In this document: piece after piece, positions 23,922 to 34,523 of the stretch
Numbering within the stretch: the stretch's first letter is position 1
How the letters are laid out: every line of letters starts with the position of its first letter
NCBI GenBank assembly: GCA_037501455.1
Contig: CM074855.1
Span: 37,047,001 to 37,111,000, forward strand
Length of the DNA stretch: 64,000 nt
Source: Lantana camara
Taxonomy: Eukaryota > Streptophyta > Magnoliopsida > Lamiales > Verbenaceae
Direction: 5' to 3'
Notes under the pieces: model-generated
The model's input: the letters and a program-made list of their open reading frames with translations, nothing else
What the model was told of the DNA's origin: nothing
Database searches by the model: none
Made by a program: the position numbers and the translations under genes

Positions 23922-26889
23922 TGTGACACCCCAAGTTTTCACACGTGCGGGTAAGTATTATGTGCGTATTTATATTTAATTATATGATTTTATATTTTGA
24001 GTTGTTAATTGAATTTGTTTATAATTTGATTTATTGTTTAAAATTTCTTATGATTGTCTATGTGAGCTATGAATATATGATCGGATTTGTGAAATGTGAA
24101 TTTTGTGATTATGGTGCTAATTGAATGAAATTACGTGTTCCGTGTAATCCGTGAACTTAATTGTAATGTATTTGAATGTTTTGGACTCAATTGGAAATTG
24201 AGTTTGGGCTTAATTGCCACTTTTTGAAAGTTTAGGGACCTATTTGTATAATAGGCAACCCTGAACGGTTTTAGCGATATCTTGAGCTCCGGACCTCGAA
24301 ATCGAGATCCGTAACCGGCCTTGAACTTGTGTCGACGTTACCTATCCTTTGAACTTGACCTTGTATTTTTTCGGTATTATTTAAACCTTCGATAACCAAC
24401 CATTTCATAGCCTCGACGTTATAACTTGTTTGACCCTTTTTCTTAAACGAACCGGACTTGGACCAACCCGTATCCTACCCATTTTTCCTTATTAGATATC
24501 AGCAACTTGCTTCCTTTCTCCCCATTTTGATCGATCAAAATCAGCCAAGGCAAGAGCAAGGAAGAGAAGCCAAGAAACCCTCCATTTTTGACCATCCAAG
24601 CTTTGAGCTCAAGCTTAATCAATCCTCCATCTTCTTCCAAGGTAATTGGTGATTTGTAACCTCCATCTCGTCCTCTATATTTTCATCTAAGCAAAGCATG
24701 ATAGAAGTTGAGGACTTATGTGTTTGGATATAAGAGCATGAAGTGAGGGTTTGGTTTGATCCTTGGTTTTCATGGTTTGAATTGAGATTTGGTGCTTGAT
24801 AAATGATTCTTGTAAGCTTTCCATCATTCCTACATGTTTAAATTTAAGGTTTGTAGAGGAGGGCATGAGTTTCCATTGGAGGAGCTTCAAGCTCCATGTT
24901 TGTTGATCATGTGCATTGATGATGTTTTGGCCAATTTCAAGCTTGTATTCTTGTGTTTTTACTTGAGTTGCATGTTGTATATGAATAATATGGACTAAAA
25001 GCATATCTTTAGGTCGTTTAAGAGCTTCTTGGTGGCTGCCCTATTTTTGCAAGCTTTTCCCTCGCGTAACAGAGCTGATGCTCTGTTATTTCTTTTAAAA
25101 CGATGAGCTGACACGGTCGTGTCAGCTTTGAACTGAAAATGGACACTGCCGTGTTGGGCTCTCGACTTTGTTTTTTTTAGATTTTAACCTCGGACACGGC
25201 CGTGTCCAAATCCTTTGAAAACTCAACATGGCCGTGTCAAGCCCTCGACTTTGAATTTTCTGATTTTTAAACCTCGGACACGGCCGTGCCTATTTCCCTT
25301 TGAAACTCAACATGGTCGTGTCATTTGAATTGTCAGCCTTGGGAAGTCTCTTTTCTTCCTTAAATTGCCTGCGCGACTCGTATTTGTATTGCATGTGTGG
25401 CTCATATTGTGGATGATATTGAACGTGACTCCAAGTCAGCTATGTTTATGATTGTTATATAATGCAAGAATGCAAGCAGGATAGTTATGATCGGTTATAT
25501 GTTTCAAGACATTAATAGTGCACACGAACATGTCCATTATATTTGTTTTATGAGTTCATATCATAAGCATGGCATTGCCGAGCGTCTTAATTGGTCATTA
25601 GAGTCTCACTCACTTGTTTTGCACAGATTTTGATTCCTTTTGAGACGAGGCCGGTCAGTGAGGCTCGTGTGTTCTTCTTTTGCCGTTCGAGGAGGGTTTT
25701 TCTTCTACTTAGCTATATGACCCTATAAATACCTTAATGTGGAAAGTTTTCGACCAAAGTATATATATATATAGAGTCATTTTCATAGAGTAAATGTTTA
25801 TAACGTAAAGCCTTAATTTCTAAATCCTACCAAATGTTTTGGCGAGAAAGAAAGAATGAATGTTATGCACGAATGGGGCCCAGCGACTTAGTGTGAGTGG
25901 CTATCCGGGGAGGCATGGGCCGACGGTGATCCCTCACATTAGTTCCACCAATTAACGGCGTAACCGGACCTCGTTAGGAGTTAGTGAGGAATGGACGCTG
26001 AGCGCCATCTGGGGAGTCATGTAACCCCTTTTGGTCAATGAATGGGTGGTCGAGTCTTGCAAGCCCGTCACCAAACCGGAGGAAGAAGGTGTAAATGTTA
26101 ATGAATGTGCACACAAGATTGAAATGCATGAACAGAATGAATGAAAGAATGTTTAAATGTTTTACACGAGGAGTTGGTTGGAGATAATGCACGCCCACTC
26201 GCCGGGCTAATAACGACCTAATATTAATGATTTGTTATAATCCCTTTTGATGATTTTCATTCACCCACTTGGGGAAATTCCTTAAAAACCTCACTTGGGA
26301 TTATAGCTTGCATGTGAATGTTAAATTACCGTCATATATACTATTTATGCCCTGTTTTATACCCACCAGTCCCTTTTGGACTGAACCCGTTTGCTTTTCA
26401 GTTATTTTGTGCAGGTGTTGAGGGAGCTAGGCGGGAATCCGAGTCGTAGGTCTTGCATTCGCTTCTAGCTCTAGTATTTTGGTGTTACACTTGCTTACTC
26501 GTACTTTTGGTTATTGTATATAAATGTTGTTTTGGGCCGTGATGGCATGTATATGTATCTTGATTTAGAGCGTACTTGTATTGGGATTTAACTTCCGTGA
26601 ATTTAAATGTTGGTACATAGAGCATAGAGCTCAATATATGGAATAACTGTTGGTACCTAGACCATATAGCTCAATCTATAAAATATGATTTGTTGCTTCC
26701 GCTTTTCTGTTATTCTGCTACTTTGATTGTTGAGGTTGTTGGGGTTTAAGTGATAGGCTAGTCCCGCCTGGCTTAGATGTGTGTGTGTGTCCCCGTTCGC
26801 CGTGATTTGGCTCGGGTATGGATCGTCCATTTCATATACGGGCCGGGTCATGGTGCGGGGGATGTGGTACCTCGCGCTCGGGTGCTACA
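23922..26889 (+). mobile_element. solo LTR 'L' (Ty3/Gypsy-type), 3.0 kb
   Basis: It starts TGTGACACCCC and ends GGGTGCTACA, flanked by CAAAC at 23917-23921 and 26890-26894. Donor-like CCAAG/GTAATT at 24642; palindrome array 25106-25322; CAGTCCCTTTTGGACTG hairpin 26367-26383; TGTGCAG/G acceptor-like site ending 26414; arms GCTAGGCGGGA (26426) and TCCCGCC (26762); GCGGGGGATGTGG near 26855. Inserted in K. No coding region. Confidence 0.92.
25106..25322. repeat. palindrome array, GACAC-GGCC-GTGTC class (element L)
   Basis: Six units start at about 25110, 25142, 25193, 25225, 25277 and 25309: GACACGGTCGTGTC, GACACTGCCGTGTT, GACACGGCCGTGTC, AACATGGCCGTGTC, GACACGGCCGTGCC and AACATGGTCGTGTC. Spacing alternates about 32 and 51 bp, giving three pairs. 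The first extends to a 22-bp near-palindrome at 25106-25127 (arms AGCTGACAC and GTGTCAGCT). The third is a perfect 16-bp palindrome (25192-25207). Confidence 0.88.
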
Positions 26890-27606
26890 CAAACCACCAA
26901 ACCGTAGGAAAAATAAGTATTTGTGCACCTGAATTGAATCATGTATTAAGTGAAACCTAATTCTTGCATGATCACTTAATAACTATTTCTCATACACTAA
27001 ATGAGTATGGTTGGAGATTGCTCACTCACCGCGCCACTGATCACTTATCTTGAATTAAACTTGATAGTTATAATTCCATACATTGATATCTCGTGTTTCA
27101 CCTGTTTCTTGAAAACCTTTGTGGAATTATGGCTTGCATGAGTTTTACGGTTTTATATATATTGATTATGCCTTTCACTCAGTCTTGTAGAAACTGACCC
27201 CTTCCTTCTTTGTCCTTCAGGTGCTTCATGGCGTAGCTAGGTGGGAAATTGCATTAGCTAGTGTAATTTTGTGTCTAGCTCATCTTCTGTACCATTAACA
27301 CTCATCTATACTTTGGTTTTGTATCATTTGAGGCCGTGTGGGCTGGTTACTCGTACTCTGTGGACAGATTGTATATGTATGATCTAATGGATTTAGTATT
27401 ATGATAGACCTGATATAATTCTACTTCCGCAACTTCAATTTTTACTTCTCTTGGATATTCTGATTTCTTGGTACAGGGTTAGTCCCGCCTAGCCAGGGTC
27501 CGTGTCGTGTCTCCGTTCGATATGATTGGACTTGTATACGGACTATATTCGTATATGAGTTTGGTCTGAGTGCGGGGGATGTGGTGACCTACGCTCGGGC
27601 GTCACA

Positions 27607-27766
27607 AATGGATTCAAATTTTCAATCACAAAGGATTTTCTCATTCAATGTCTGTTCTATGCATAACATTTGACGTTCCATGCACAACATTTGACGTTCC
27701 ATGCACAACGATTGATGTGCCAATCCTTTATATTTGCATAAATCAATTACTCTACATTGTATCGAC
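27607..27766. repeat. minisatellite remainder and 21-bp direct repeats
   Basis: The 51-bp minisatellite unit interrupted by K resumes at 27607-27654. At about 27660-27715 a 21-bp unit (ACATTTGACGTTCCATGCACA) is repeated twice with a partial third copy. This leads into the 21-bp palindromic array that follows. Confidence 0.7.
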
Positions 27767-28031
27767 CAATAGATCCTTTAATATACGTATGTGTTAACAC
27801 ATATTATCGACTAGTTGATACCTATGATCGACTAGTTGATCATATTTATCGATTGGTCGATACATATGAGAGATAATCGATCATCGGTATCGACTAGTCA
27901 ATCATATGTAACGACTAATCAATACTTATGATTGAATTGTCAATCACAGATATCGACTAGTCGATGATATTTATCGACCAATCGATCATGCGTATCGACT
28001 AGTCGATCATGCGTATAGATCAATCGTTCTC
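27767..28031. repeat. 21-bp palindromic minisatellite (ATCGACTAGTCGAT)
   Basis: Roughly a dozen units of about 21 bp, best seen as TATCGACTAGTCGATCATGCG near 27991. Each unit contains a 14-bp palindrome, ATCGACTAGTCGAT, or a variant centred ACCAATCGAT or ATTGGTCGAT. Units on the left are more degraded. On the minus strand the 21-bp period gives a seven-residue peptide repeat (HDRLVDT), which I regard as incidental. Not LTR sequence. Confidence 0.85.
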
Positions 28032-28107
28032 TTTTTTTTTTTAATTTTTCTACTGCATGGTTAATTATTATCTGCTTTCGGCTATGTGTAGGAACGACGA
28101 TTGAGTT

Positions 28108-28455
28108 TTGCCAACATTTGTTATGGGAGTTGAATATGGAGCGTGGGAAGAACAATCCACGAGTGGGAAACAGGTTGTAAACAACAAGCAAATGATTGCT
28201 TTCCTTGTGAACAATCATACTACATTTAAAATGTTGATAAGTGATATTACTGAACAAGGTGGATTTATTTGCTCACATTATGATGTACATGTGAAATATT
28301 TGCTTACAAGTGCACCTTCAACATGTCATCCAATTGAAAAATAGTTTGATCGTGACCTACAAGTTTACTTCGCTGATATCTCTCCTCAGAGTTGGAGGCC
28401 CATTTTAAAAGTTTCAGTTGATATCACTATGAGGGAGAGTCAAAGAGAATAACAC
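28108..28455 (+). pseudogene. MULE transposase N-terminal-like fragment
   Basis: Reads MGVEYGAWEEQ at 28123, then IAFLVNNHTTFKMLISDI, HYDVHVKYLL, HPIEK, a TAG codon at 28342-28344, and in the same frame FDRDLQVYFAD, SWRPILKVSV and a stop at 28450. The order (hydrophobic helix, YDVxxKY strand, polar DRDLQVYF segment, RPILKVSV strand) resembles the N-terminal region of plant Mutator-like transposases. I see no downstream catalytic or SWIM domain. The nonsense codon and truncation make it a remnant. It could be another unknown host gene. It follows directly on the palindromic minisatellite. Confidence 0.4.
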
Positions 28456-29788
28456 TCCAAATTTTGAGCAAAAAGAAAACAGGTAAATTAACCATAATGC
28501 CGGACAAGCTTAAATATTTGATCGAATGACTTATGCGTTAAATACCGTTCTATGCCTAAAAGAAATTTGAATAAGATGTGATTTAATTAGAATTAATTTA
28601 CGCAATATTTACTTCGACATAGTAGAATTATGTAATAAGTATTTGATTGACTTAAGATTATTTAATGGATTTTATTATACATGATGAATAAAGTATAATA
28701 CTAAATTTTAACTTCTCATCTATTATTGTGATTAAAATTATTAATGTCTTACTGTGATTCAAATGACTAAGAATTATTATTTAAGTGATTAAGTTGTGTG
28801 TTGTGATACAAGTGTGCTTTCGTACTATATATATATAAAACTTACAAAGGGATAATCTTCCTCCTTCTGATGTGGTCATTGTGTACATCACTCCTGCGTA
28901 TATGAAACTTACAAAGGGATAATTTTCCTCCTTCTGATGAGTCATGCTTAAAATTTGCTTACTCAATTTCATTAGCTGACAAGTGGTAAGCTTCCCTCTC
29001 GCTCTACCTATTTTTTTATTTGATTATTAATTTAGTCAGTAAGTTAGTATTCTGCGAAAAACTATGAACCGCACTACATGAATAGAGCAAGGGAGTCCTT
29101 CCCGAAACCGTCCAAAGCGATTTCCTACCATTTCGTTTGGCCGGAAATTCCCGTATTTACGTATACCAACTTCTGTAAGTAATTCAATATAATTCAAAAT
29201 TCAAAATTTTTGTTCGTACATTATTATTTTATTTTAAGGCTCTAATTTTGAATATTGTCTGATTTGATTTGCCTTTACAATTATATTCAGGATTTGCTAA
29301 TAAACCATAAATCTAGTTGGTTTAATTTTAGAAGTTATTGCCTGAATATATTATGCCTAGTTTTGACTCAGATCAAGAAACGAACTCATACTTAAAATAT
29401 ATATATGTGGGAAAAAAATTACAAGATTAATATCAAATTAATTGAATCAGATAGATTGTTACATTAAAAAAACTACATGTTTTATTATTAATATCTTTAA
29501 TATGATTGTTTGGGAAAATAAATTGCTTCTGTGTTGTATTAATATGCATACATGATACACATACATGTATGAATATAATAACTATATACAAATGGTGTTT
29601 TGTCTTAATTTTTCTCATTAGTTTTCCAAGTTTATAAATAGTTCCATTTAAATAATTACTATGCGTTAACTGAATTAAACACATATAGTTGCCATGATTT
29701 CTTGAGAATTTTAGTGCTCAATGACTCATATAATTTCCCCCTCCAATACTTAAATATATACATGTTCTACTTGGAAAGGAAGTCAAAT
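28456..29788. other. AT-rich spacer, no gene seen
   Basis: Non-coding. A short tandem duplication (CTTACAAAGGGATAAT then CTTCCTCCTTCTGATG) recurs at 28841 and 28908, period 67 bp. Otherwise nothing recognised. It is the left flank of the large duplicated block. Confidence 0.4.
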
Positions 29789-29907
29789 ATGACAACTGCT
29801 ATTGAACTTTTGTTAAACTATTTGTATGTGTATATATATATTAAATACTTGTGTCTTTTATGAAAGTTGATCAACGTGATTCATGCTACTATTAAACTTT
29901 GAAGTGT

Positions 29908-31436
29908 TGTAGGAGCCGTAATATAAATATTCTCACAGGCTATCAATTTGTATGGTATTAGTGAAAATAAGTGTTGATACTGAAAATCCTAATTGACTTT
30001 TCTTTCTGAAAGCGTGGCCCGATCGTCAACCTAGTTATCTGGGTAGTGAAAACTTTATTGGATTTGTATGTAATTCTTAAATTAGTTGTTTTAAGATTAT
30101 ATTACTTGATTAGATTGTCTGATTATATAATTTCTATCATAGCAGTACACGTCAAATATAATTATCTATATTGTCGAGTCTAGTCGAGTGTTAACTGGTA
30201 GTCACACATGTGTAACTGGCGTTCCTAAAGAGGAGCCCTGATCATATTGTGCCTTATCCCTTTTGAAGTTTGAAGATTGTAAGGTGAGGGATTAAAATGT
30301 TTTTAACTGGAGCCAAAACATATATTATGTAAATATATACATTCTTTGAAACCTAGTTCTTATTTATTGAGCTTGATTTTAACCCGTTGATACTATATAC
30401 ATATTATTAGCTGTTTTGTAATATTTTAGTATTTTATTGAAAAATTGGACTTACTTATAAAAAAAAAAGGGTTCTTGTTATATTATATATACGCGTGAGT
30501 GAATAAAAAGTTTGAGTTTGAACTGTGAAACGGTTAAAAGAAAGAAAGTGGTAAAATGTTTTAAAAAGCGAGTATTAATCGAATGACAGAACCCTTGGGG
30601 ACGCCATTGGGGAATATGGGCTCGGAGTATCTAACGGGTGAAGCCCGGAGGTGTGCGCTAAAGGCTGATCTTGCTACATACTTCTGTGAAGCTCTATACG
30701 GGGCGTAGCCGGAGATTGGCTACGATACGTATAGAGTGAGGTTATTGGTATCAGGGCATATTACCCCTAAATGATCGTGTGGTTGGTTGGGGGGCATCTC
30801 GACTAATAATTGGAGGGAGAAGACAGGTTTATTATATTGTGTTCCTTGTTTTCAAGGTGTGAAGGTTGGAGAACTCATCCGTACTCGCCGATCTACTGTG
30901 ATTGATCGATCGTTTTGATTATTAGTTCACAAGTGTTTTCGTTCAACCCAAAAGATATTCTTTCATATACGTTTTATCTTGTTTTGGAAAGAATAAATGT
31001 GTGAACCAAATTGGTGCTCTTGTTTGTATATATGTACAACCCTCTCACTTAGACACTTTGACTAACGTCTCTTCTTGTTTGGTTTTGGCTTCAGGTAGGT
31101 GTGACTAGGCGGCATGTCAGGTCTAGGTTACCAGGTGTTGTCTGGATAGTTTGTTTTTTATCTCAGTGTTTTGGAATTTCTCCTTCGTGCGAAACTCAGT
31201 ATGTACTGTCTATGTACCTATACCTAATACAGATGTCATTTGTAGTTTGTCGTTTGCCGTCAGCCTTATCGGCCTTATAATTATACTTGAAGTTTGATGG
31301 TGATTGGCGTTGTTTTAAGCTTCCGCTATACTTATGTTTGTTTATTCGTCGCCGTTCGCTGGGAAAGATCTCCAGTGAAGGCCCAAAGCTAACACTTGGG
31401 GTATTTCTCAGTGCGGGATACGGCAAGGGCGCCACA
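29908..31436 (+). repeat. 5' LTR of Ty3/Gypsy element A1
   Basis: It ends GGGCGCCACA at 31436, six nucleotides before the PBS. The start is less sure: TGTAGGAGCC at 29908 roughly mirrors the end. A TG at 29790, one base inside the duplication edge, is the alternative. Near its 3' end are TTCAG/G and ACTAGGCGG (31093-31120), GTTCGC and GTGCGGGATACGG, weak echoes of the module in the other LTRs. I saw no CGGCCG palindrome array in it. Confidence 0.6.
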
Positions 31437-31442
31437 TTTGGG

Positions 31443-31455
31443 TGGTAACAGAGCC
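31443..31455 (+). promoter_or_regulatory. primer-binding site of A1 (initiator tRNA-Met type)
   Basis: TGGTAACAGAGCC, one change (T to A) from TGGTATCAGAGCC, placed six nucleotides after the LTR end. Same site at 56123-56135 in copy 2. Confidence 0.8.
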
Positions 31456-31660
31456 CGACTGTCAATTGGAGCTCTTGTCGTGTCTAGAACGAGTCTAGGG
31501 TGAGTCTTGGAGTGAGTCTAGGTTGTATGGCTATAGGATGTGAGTCATTATGTGCTTTTGTGTGAACTTATGGTACGTGCCTATGCGATATTTTTGTGGC
31601 CTATATGATTACACTCTAACCAATCATACATCATATTGTTAGTAAGTTGTGATTGCAGCA

Positions 31661-32575
31661 ATGCCACGTGGAAGACCCCCTCGTGCTAAGACCCCACCAC
31701 AAGTGCTAGAACAGGTCCCATCTGAGAATGTTAATGTCAATGACTTTACACGACATTTTGCGGAAGCTTATGTACAACAAGCAACCCAGCAGGCTGAACA
31801 ACAGTGCCAAGGACCAGTGCAAGCTAAAGAGGAAGCACTAGATAAGTTCCTTAAGTATAATCCACCCAAGTTCTATTGCCAGACTGATGAATTAAAAGCT
31901 AAAGAGTGGATATCTGAAATGGAACAAAGTTTTCAAGTTACTCGCATCGGAGATCCTGATCGAGTACAATTTGCAGTGTTTCTACTGAAGGGTCCTGCTC
32001 AAGATTGGTTCAAACTCACACAACAAAGATGGCAGGTTATTGGAGGACCAATTACCTGGGAGCGATTCCTAACTGAATTTAGAAACAAGTATATTCCCCA
32101 AATGATTCGTGATCGTAGGGAGAAGGAGTTGATGGAGTTGGTTCAAGGAAATGCTAGTGTTGCAGAATATGAGGCACGATTTGCTCGTCTGATCAATTAT
32201 GTGCCTCATATCGTGCTGGATCAGAGTAGAAGAACTAAGAGATTCATCCAAGGGTTTAAGTAGGAAATAAGATACGCCTTCATGGCTTCTAAGGTCACAG
32301 AATATACTGATGCAGTGTTAAGGGCTATGGAAGTGGAGTCTGAGATACGAGATATGTGATTGGTTCCAGTGCCAATGAACACAATGAATCAATCTTCTGG
32401 ATCCAAGAGGCCATTCATAAGGACAAACCAACCTACCTATAAAAAGCCACGTAAATTTGGGAATGGACCTATGGGCCACAAGCCTAATGCAGCCCTATGT
32501 CCAATGGGGACCTACGCTCCAGAACATAAGTGTGGATTTTGTGGTGGACCAAATCATGAGGAAAATAATCGATGA
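31661..32575 (+). pseudogene. gag of Ty3/Gypsy element A1, with in-frame stops
   Basis: The natural start is the ATG at 31661 (MPRGRPPRAK), not upstream codons. Residues about 60-200 match the retrotransposon gag (capsid) domain: FLKYNPPKF, AKEWISEMEQ, FAVFLLKGPAQDWF, FRNKYIPQMIRDRREKELM, VAEYEARFARL. The same frame continues through TAG (32261-32263) and TGA (32357-32359) to TGA (32573-32575). A nucleocapsid zinc knuckle follows at KCGFCGGPNHEENNR; its last metal-binding Cys is replaced. Gag would form the particle that packages element RNA. Copy 2 shares all three stops, so decay predates the duplication. Family: Ty3/Gypsy, probably a Tekay/Del-like chromovirus by overall motif style. Confidence 0.88.
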
Positions 32576-32693
32576 ACGCTTGATCGAGAACTGCCCAAGG
32601 GCACTACCGCAATAAGGTCCGAGAGCACCAGTTAGAAATGCTCAATAGGCTGGAGGAGCAGGGAGGCCAGTAGTTCATGCTCGAGCTTATGCA

Positions 32694-34523
32694 TTGTGGG
32701 GAGAAGACGAGCGAGTGGATCCAACCGCAGTTGTGAAAGGTACGCTAAACATTTTAGACATCCCAGTTAGGGTATTATATGATCCGGGTGCGACACACTC
32801 ATTTGTTGCGCATGATGTTTCCTTAAAATTATCTGTGTACGTTGACTGCTTACCTTACACGTATGAATTTAGTACCTCTTTGGGATCTAACTTTACAACC
32901 GATCGAATTTATAGATGTTGTCCCATAAGGATTAATAATAAGATCTATCTGACCTAATTGAGATACCGATGCGAAGGTATGGGGTTATTATGGGTATAGA
33001 CTGGTTGTTCCAGCATCGGGCACAAGTGAACTGCTATGAGAACATAGTTATCTTGGGAGTAGAAGAGTCAACTAAGAAGGAAGTTAAAGACAAAAAAGTA
33101 TTGCGGGTGCCTATCATATCAGTAATAGGGGTAAAATAACTTATGAGAGTTGGGGCTATTGGATATGTTGCCTACTTGCTCAACCGACCAAAGGATCAAG
33201 TGAAATTAGAGGAGATGGATGTGGTCAAGGAATTTCCAGATGTATTTCCTGAGAGCCTAAACTCATTACCACCAGAACGAGAAATTGAGTTTGTGATTAA
33301 CCTTATTCCAGGAGCAGAGCCATATTCAAAGATACCCTATAGAATGGCGTCGACAGAACTAAAGGAATTGAAGACTCAATTGGACGATTTGTTGGCTAGT
33401 GGATACATCAATCCGGGTTTCTCCCTGTAGTGTGCTCCAGTTCTATTTGTAAAGAAGAAAGACGAATCCCTTAGCACGTGCATCGACTATAGGGAGCTGA
33501 ACAAAATGATAATAAAGAACAAGTATCCTCTACCCCATATCGAGGAGTTGTTCGACTTATTACAAGGATCGAGAGTTTACTCTAAACTCGACCTTAGGCA
33601 AGGGTACTATCAACTTCGTTTCCAAAAGAAGGACATTCCCAAGATAGGATTTAACACGTGGTATGGTCATTTCGAATTGGTCGTAATGCCGTTTGGTTTA
33701 ACCAATGCCCCATCAACTTTCATGGATATGATGCATAGAATTTTCAGATCATACATTGATAAGTTTGTCGTCATCTTTATTGACGTTATTCTAGTGTTCT
33801 CTAAATCAGAAGAAGAGCATGCAGAACAGCTACGCATTGTATTAGAAACTCTACGACGATACCAGTTGTTTGCCAAATTAAGCAAATGTGAGTTTTGGAT
33901 AGACCGAGTTGCATTTCTTAGACATATCATCTCAGGAAATGGTATAGAAGTGGATCAATCCAAGATCAAAGCAGTTATGAGTTGGGAACAACCTAAGACA
34001 CCTTCAGAAGTAAGAAGTCTCTTGGGATTAGCTGGGTACTACTGGAGGTTTGTCCGAGATTTTTCCAAGATAGCATCCTCATTTACCTAGTTAACTAAAA
34101 AGAACATGAAGTTTCAGTGGGATGAGAAATGTGAAACCAGCTTTCAAGAGTTAAAGAAGAGATTGACCACAACACCCATACTAGCATTACCAAAAGGATC
34201 AGAAGGGTATGCGGTATACACCGATGCTTCAAAAGAAGGCTTGGGATGCGTATTGATGCAGAAATGAAAGGCTATTACATATGCATCAAGAAAGTTGCGT
34301 TCACACGAGCAAAACTACCCTACCCATGATTTGGAATTGGCAGCGGTCATATTCGCATTAGCTAAGTGGCGACATTACTTATATAGTGTTTCGTTTGACA
34401 TCTTTACCTATCATAGGAGCTTGAAACACCTATTTACCCAGAATGAGACAAAGAAGATGGATGGAATTTTTAGAAGATTATAATTGCAAAATTAAATATC
34501 ATCCTGAAAAGGAAAACGTGGTA
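32694..34523 (+). pseudogene. pol of A1: protease, reverse transcriptase, RNase H; truncated by element C
   Basis: Protease: VRVLYDPGATHSFVAHD (DxGAT active-site motif, with P in the middle). A linker with GIDWLFQHRAQVNC follows after a frame change. RT: PYRMASTELKELKTQLDDLL, a TAG at 33428, [53 protein letters not shown]. The catalytic box reads FIDVIL, so the second Asp of the canonical F-I-D-D is Val. Further stops at 34088 (TAG) and 34265 (TGA). RNase H: YTDASKEGLG and [16 protein letters not shown], with [10 protein letters not shown] where the family has Asp. A frameshift near 34440 precedes [10 protein letters not shown], where element C starts. Integrase and the 3' LTR are not in this window. 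Confidence 0.9.

Larger units (their letters stand above)
8973..27606 (+). mobile_element. solo LTR 'K' (Ty3/Gypsy-type), split by nested elements F and L
   Basis: It starts TGTGACACTC and ends GGGCGTCACA, and is flanked by AATGG at 8968-8972 and 27607-27611. Removing F (10426-23555) and L (23922-26889) leaves about 2.5 kb in three pieces: 8973-10425, 23556-23921 and 26890-27606. Sense landmarks: CAAG/GTAAGG donor-like site at 9578; palindrome array 9930-10125; CAGTCT-AAACTG hairpin 27180-27196; pyrimidine tract and TTCAG/G acceptor-like site ending 27220; complementary arms GCTAGGTGGGA (27235) and TCCCGCCTAGC (about 27482); GCGGGGGATGTGG near 27572. No coding region. Both nested insertions lie inside the predicted intron. 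Confidence 0.88.

Noticed and set aside
27767..28031. CRISPR-like array
   Set aside because: Units are contiguous, with no unique spacers of constant length, and the setting is a plant genome.
27940..28257. 105-codon minus-strand frame with an HDRLVDT heptapeptide repeat
   Set aside because: The repeat is simply the 21-bp minisatellite read in frame; the rest overlaps the MULE-like fragment on the other strand.
31196..31465. 89-codon minus-strand frame (again at 55876-56145)
   Set aside because: Overlaps the LTR end and PBS of element A, antisense to the element; no domain.
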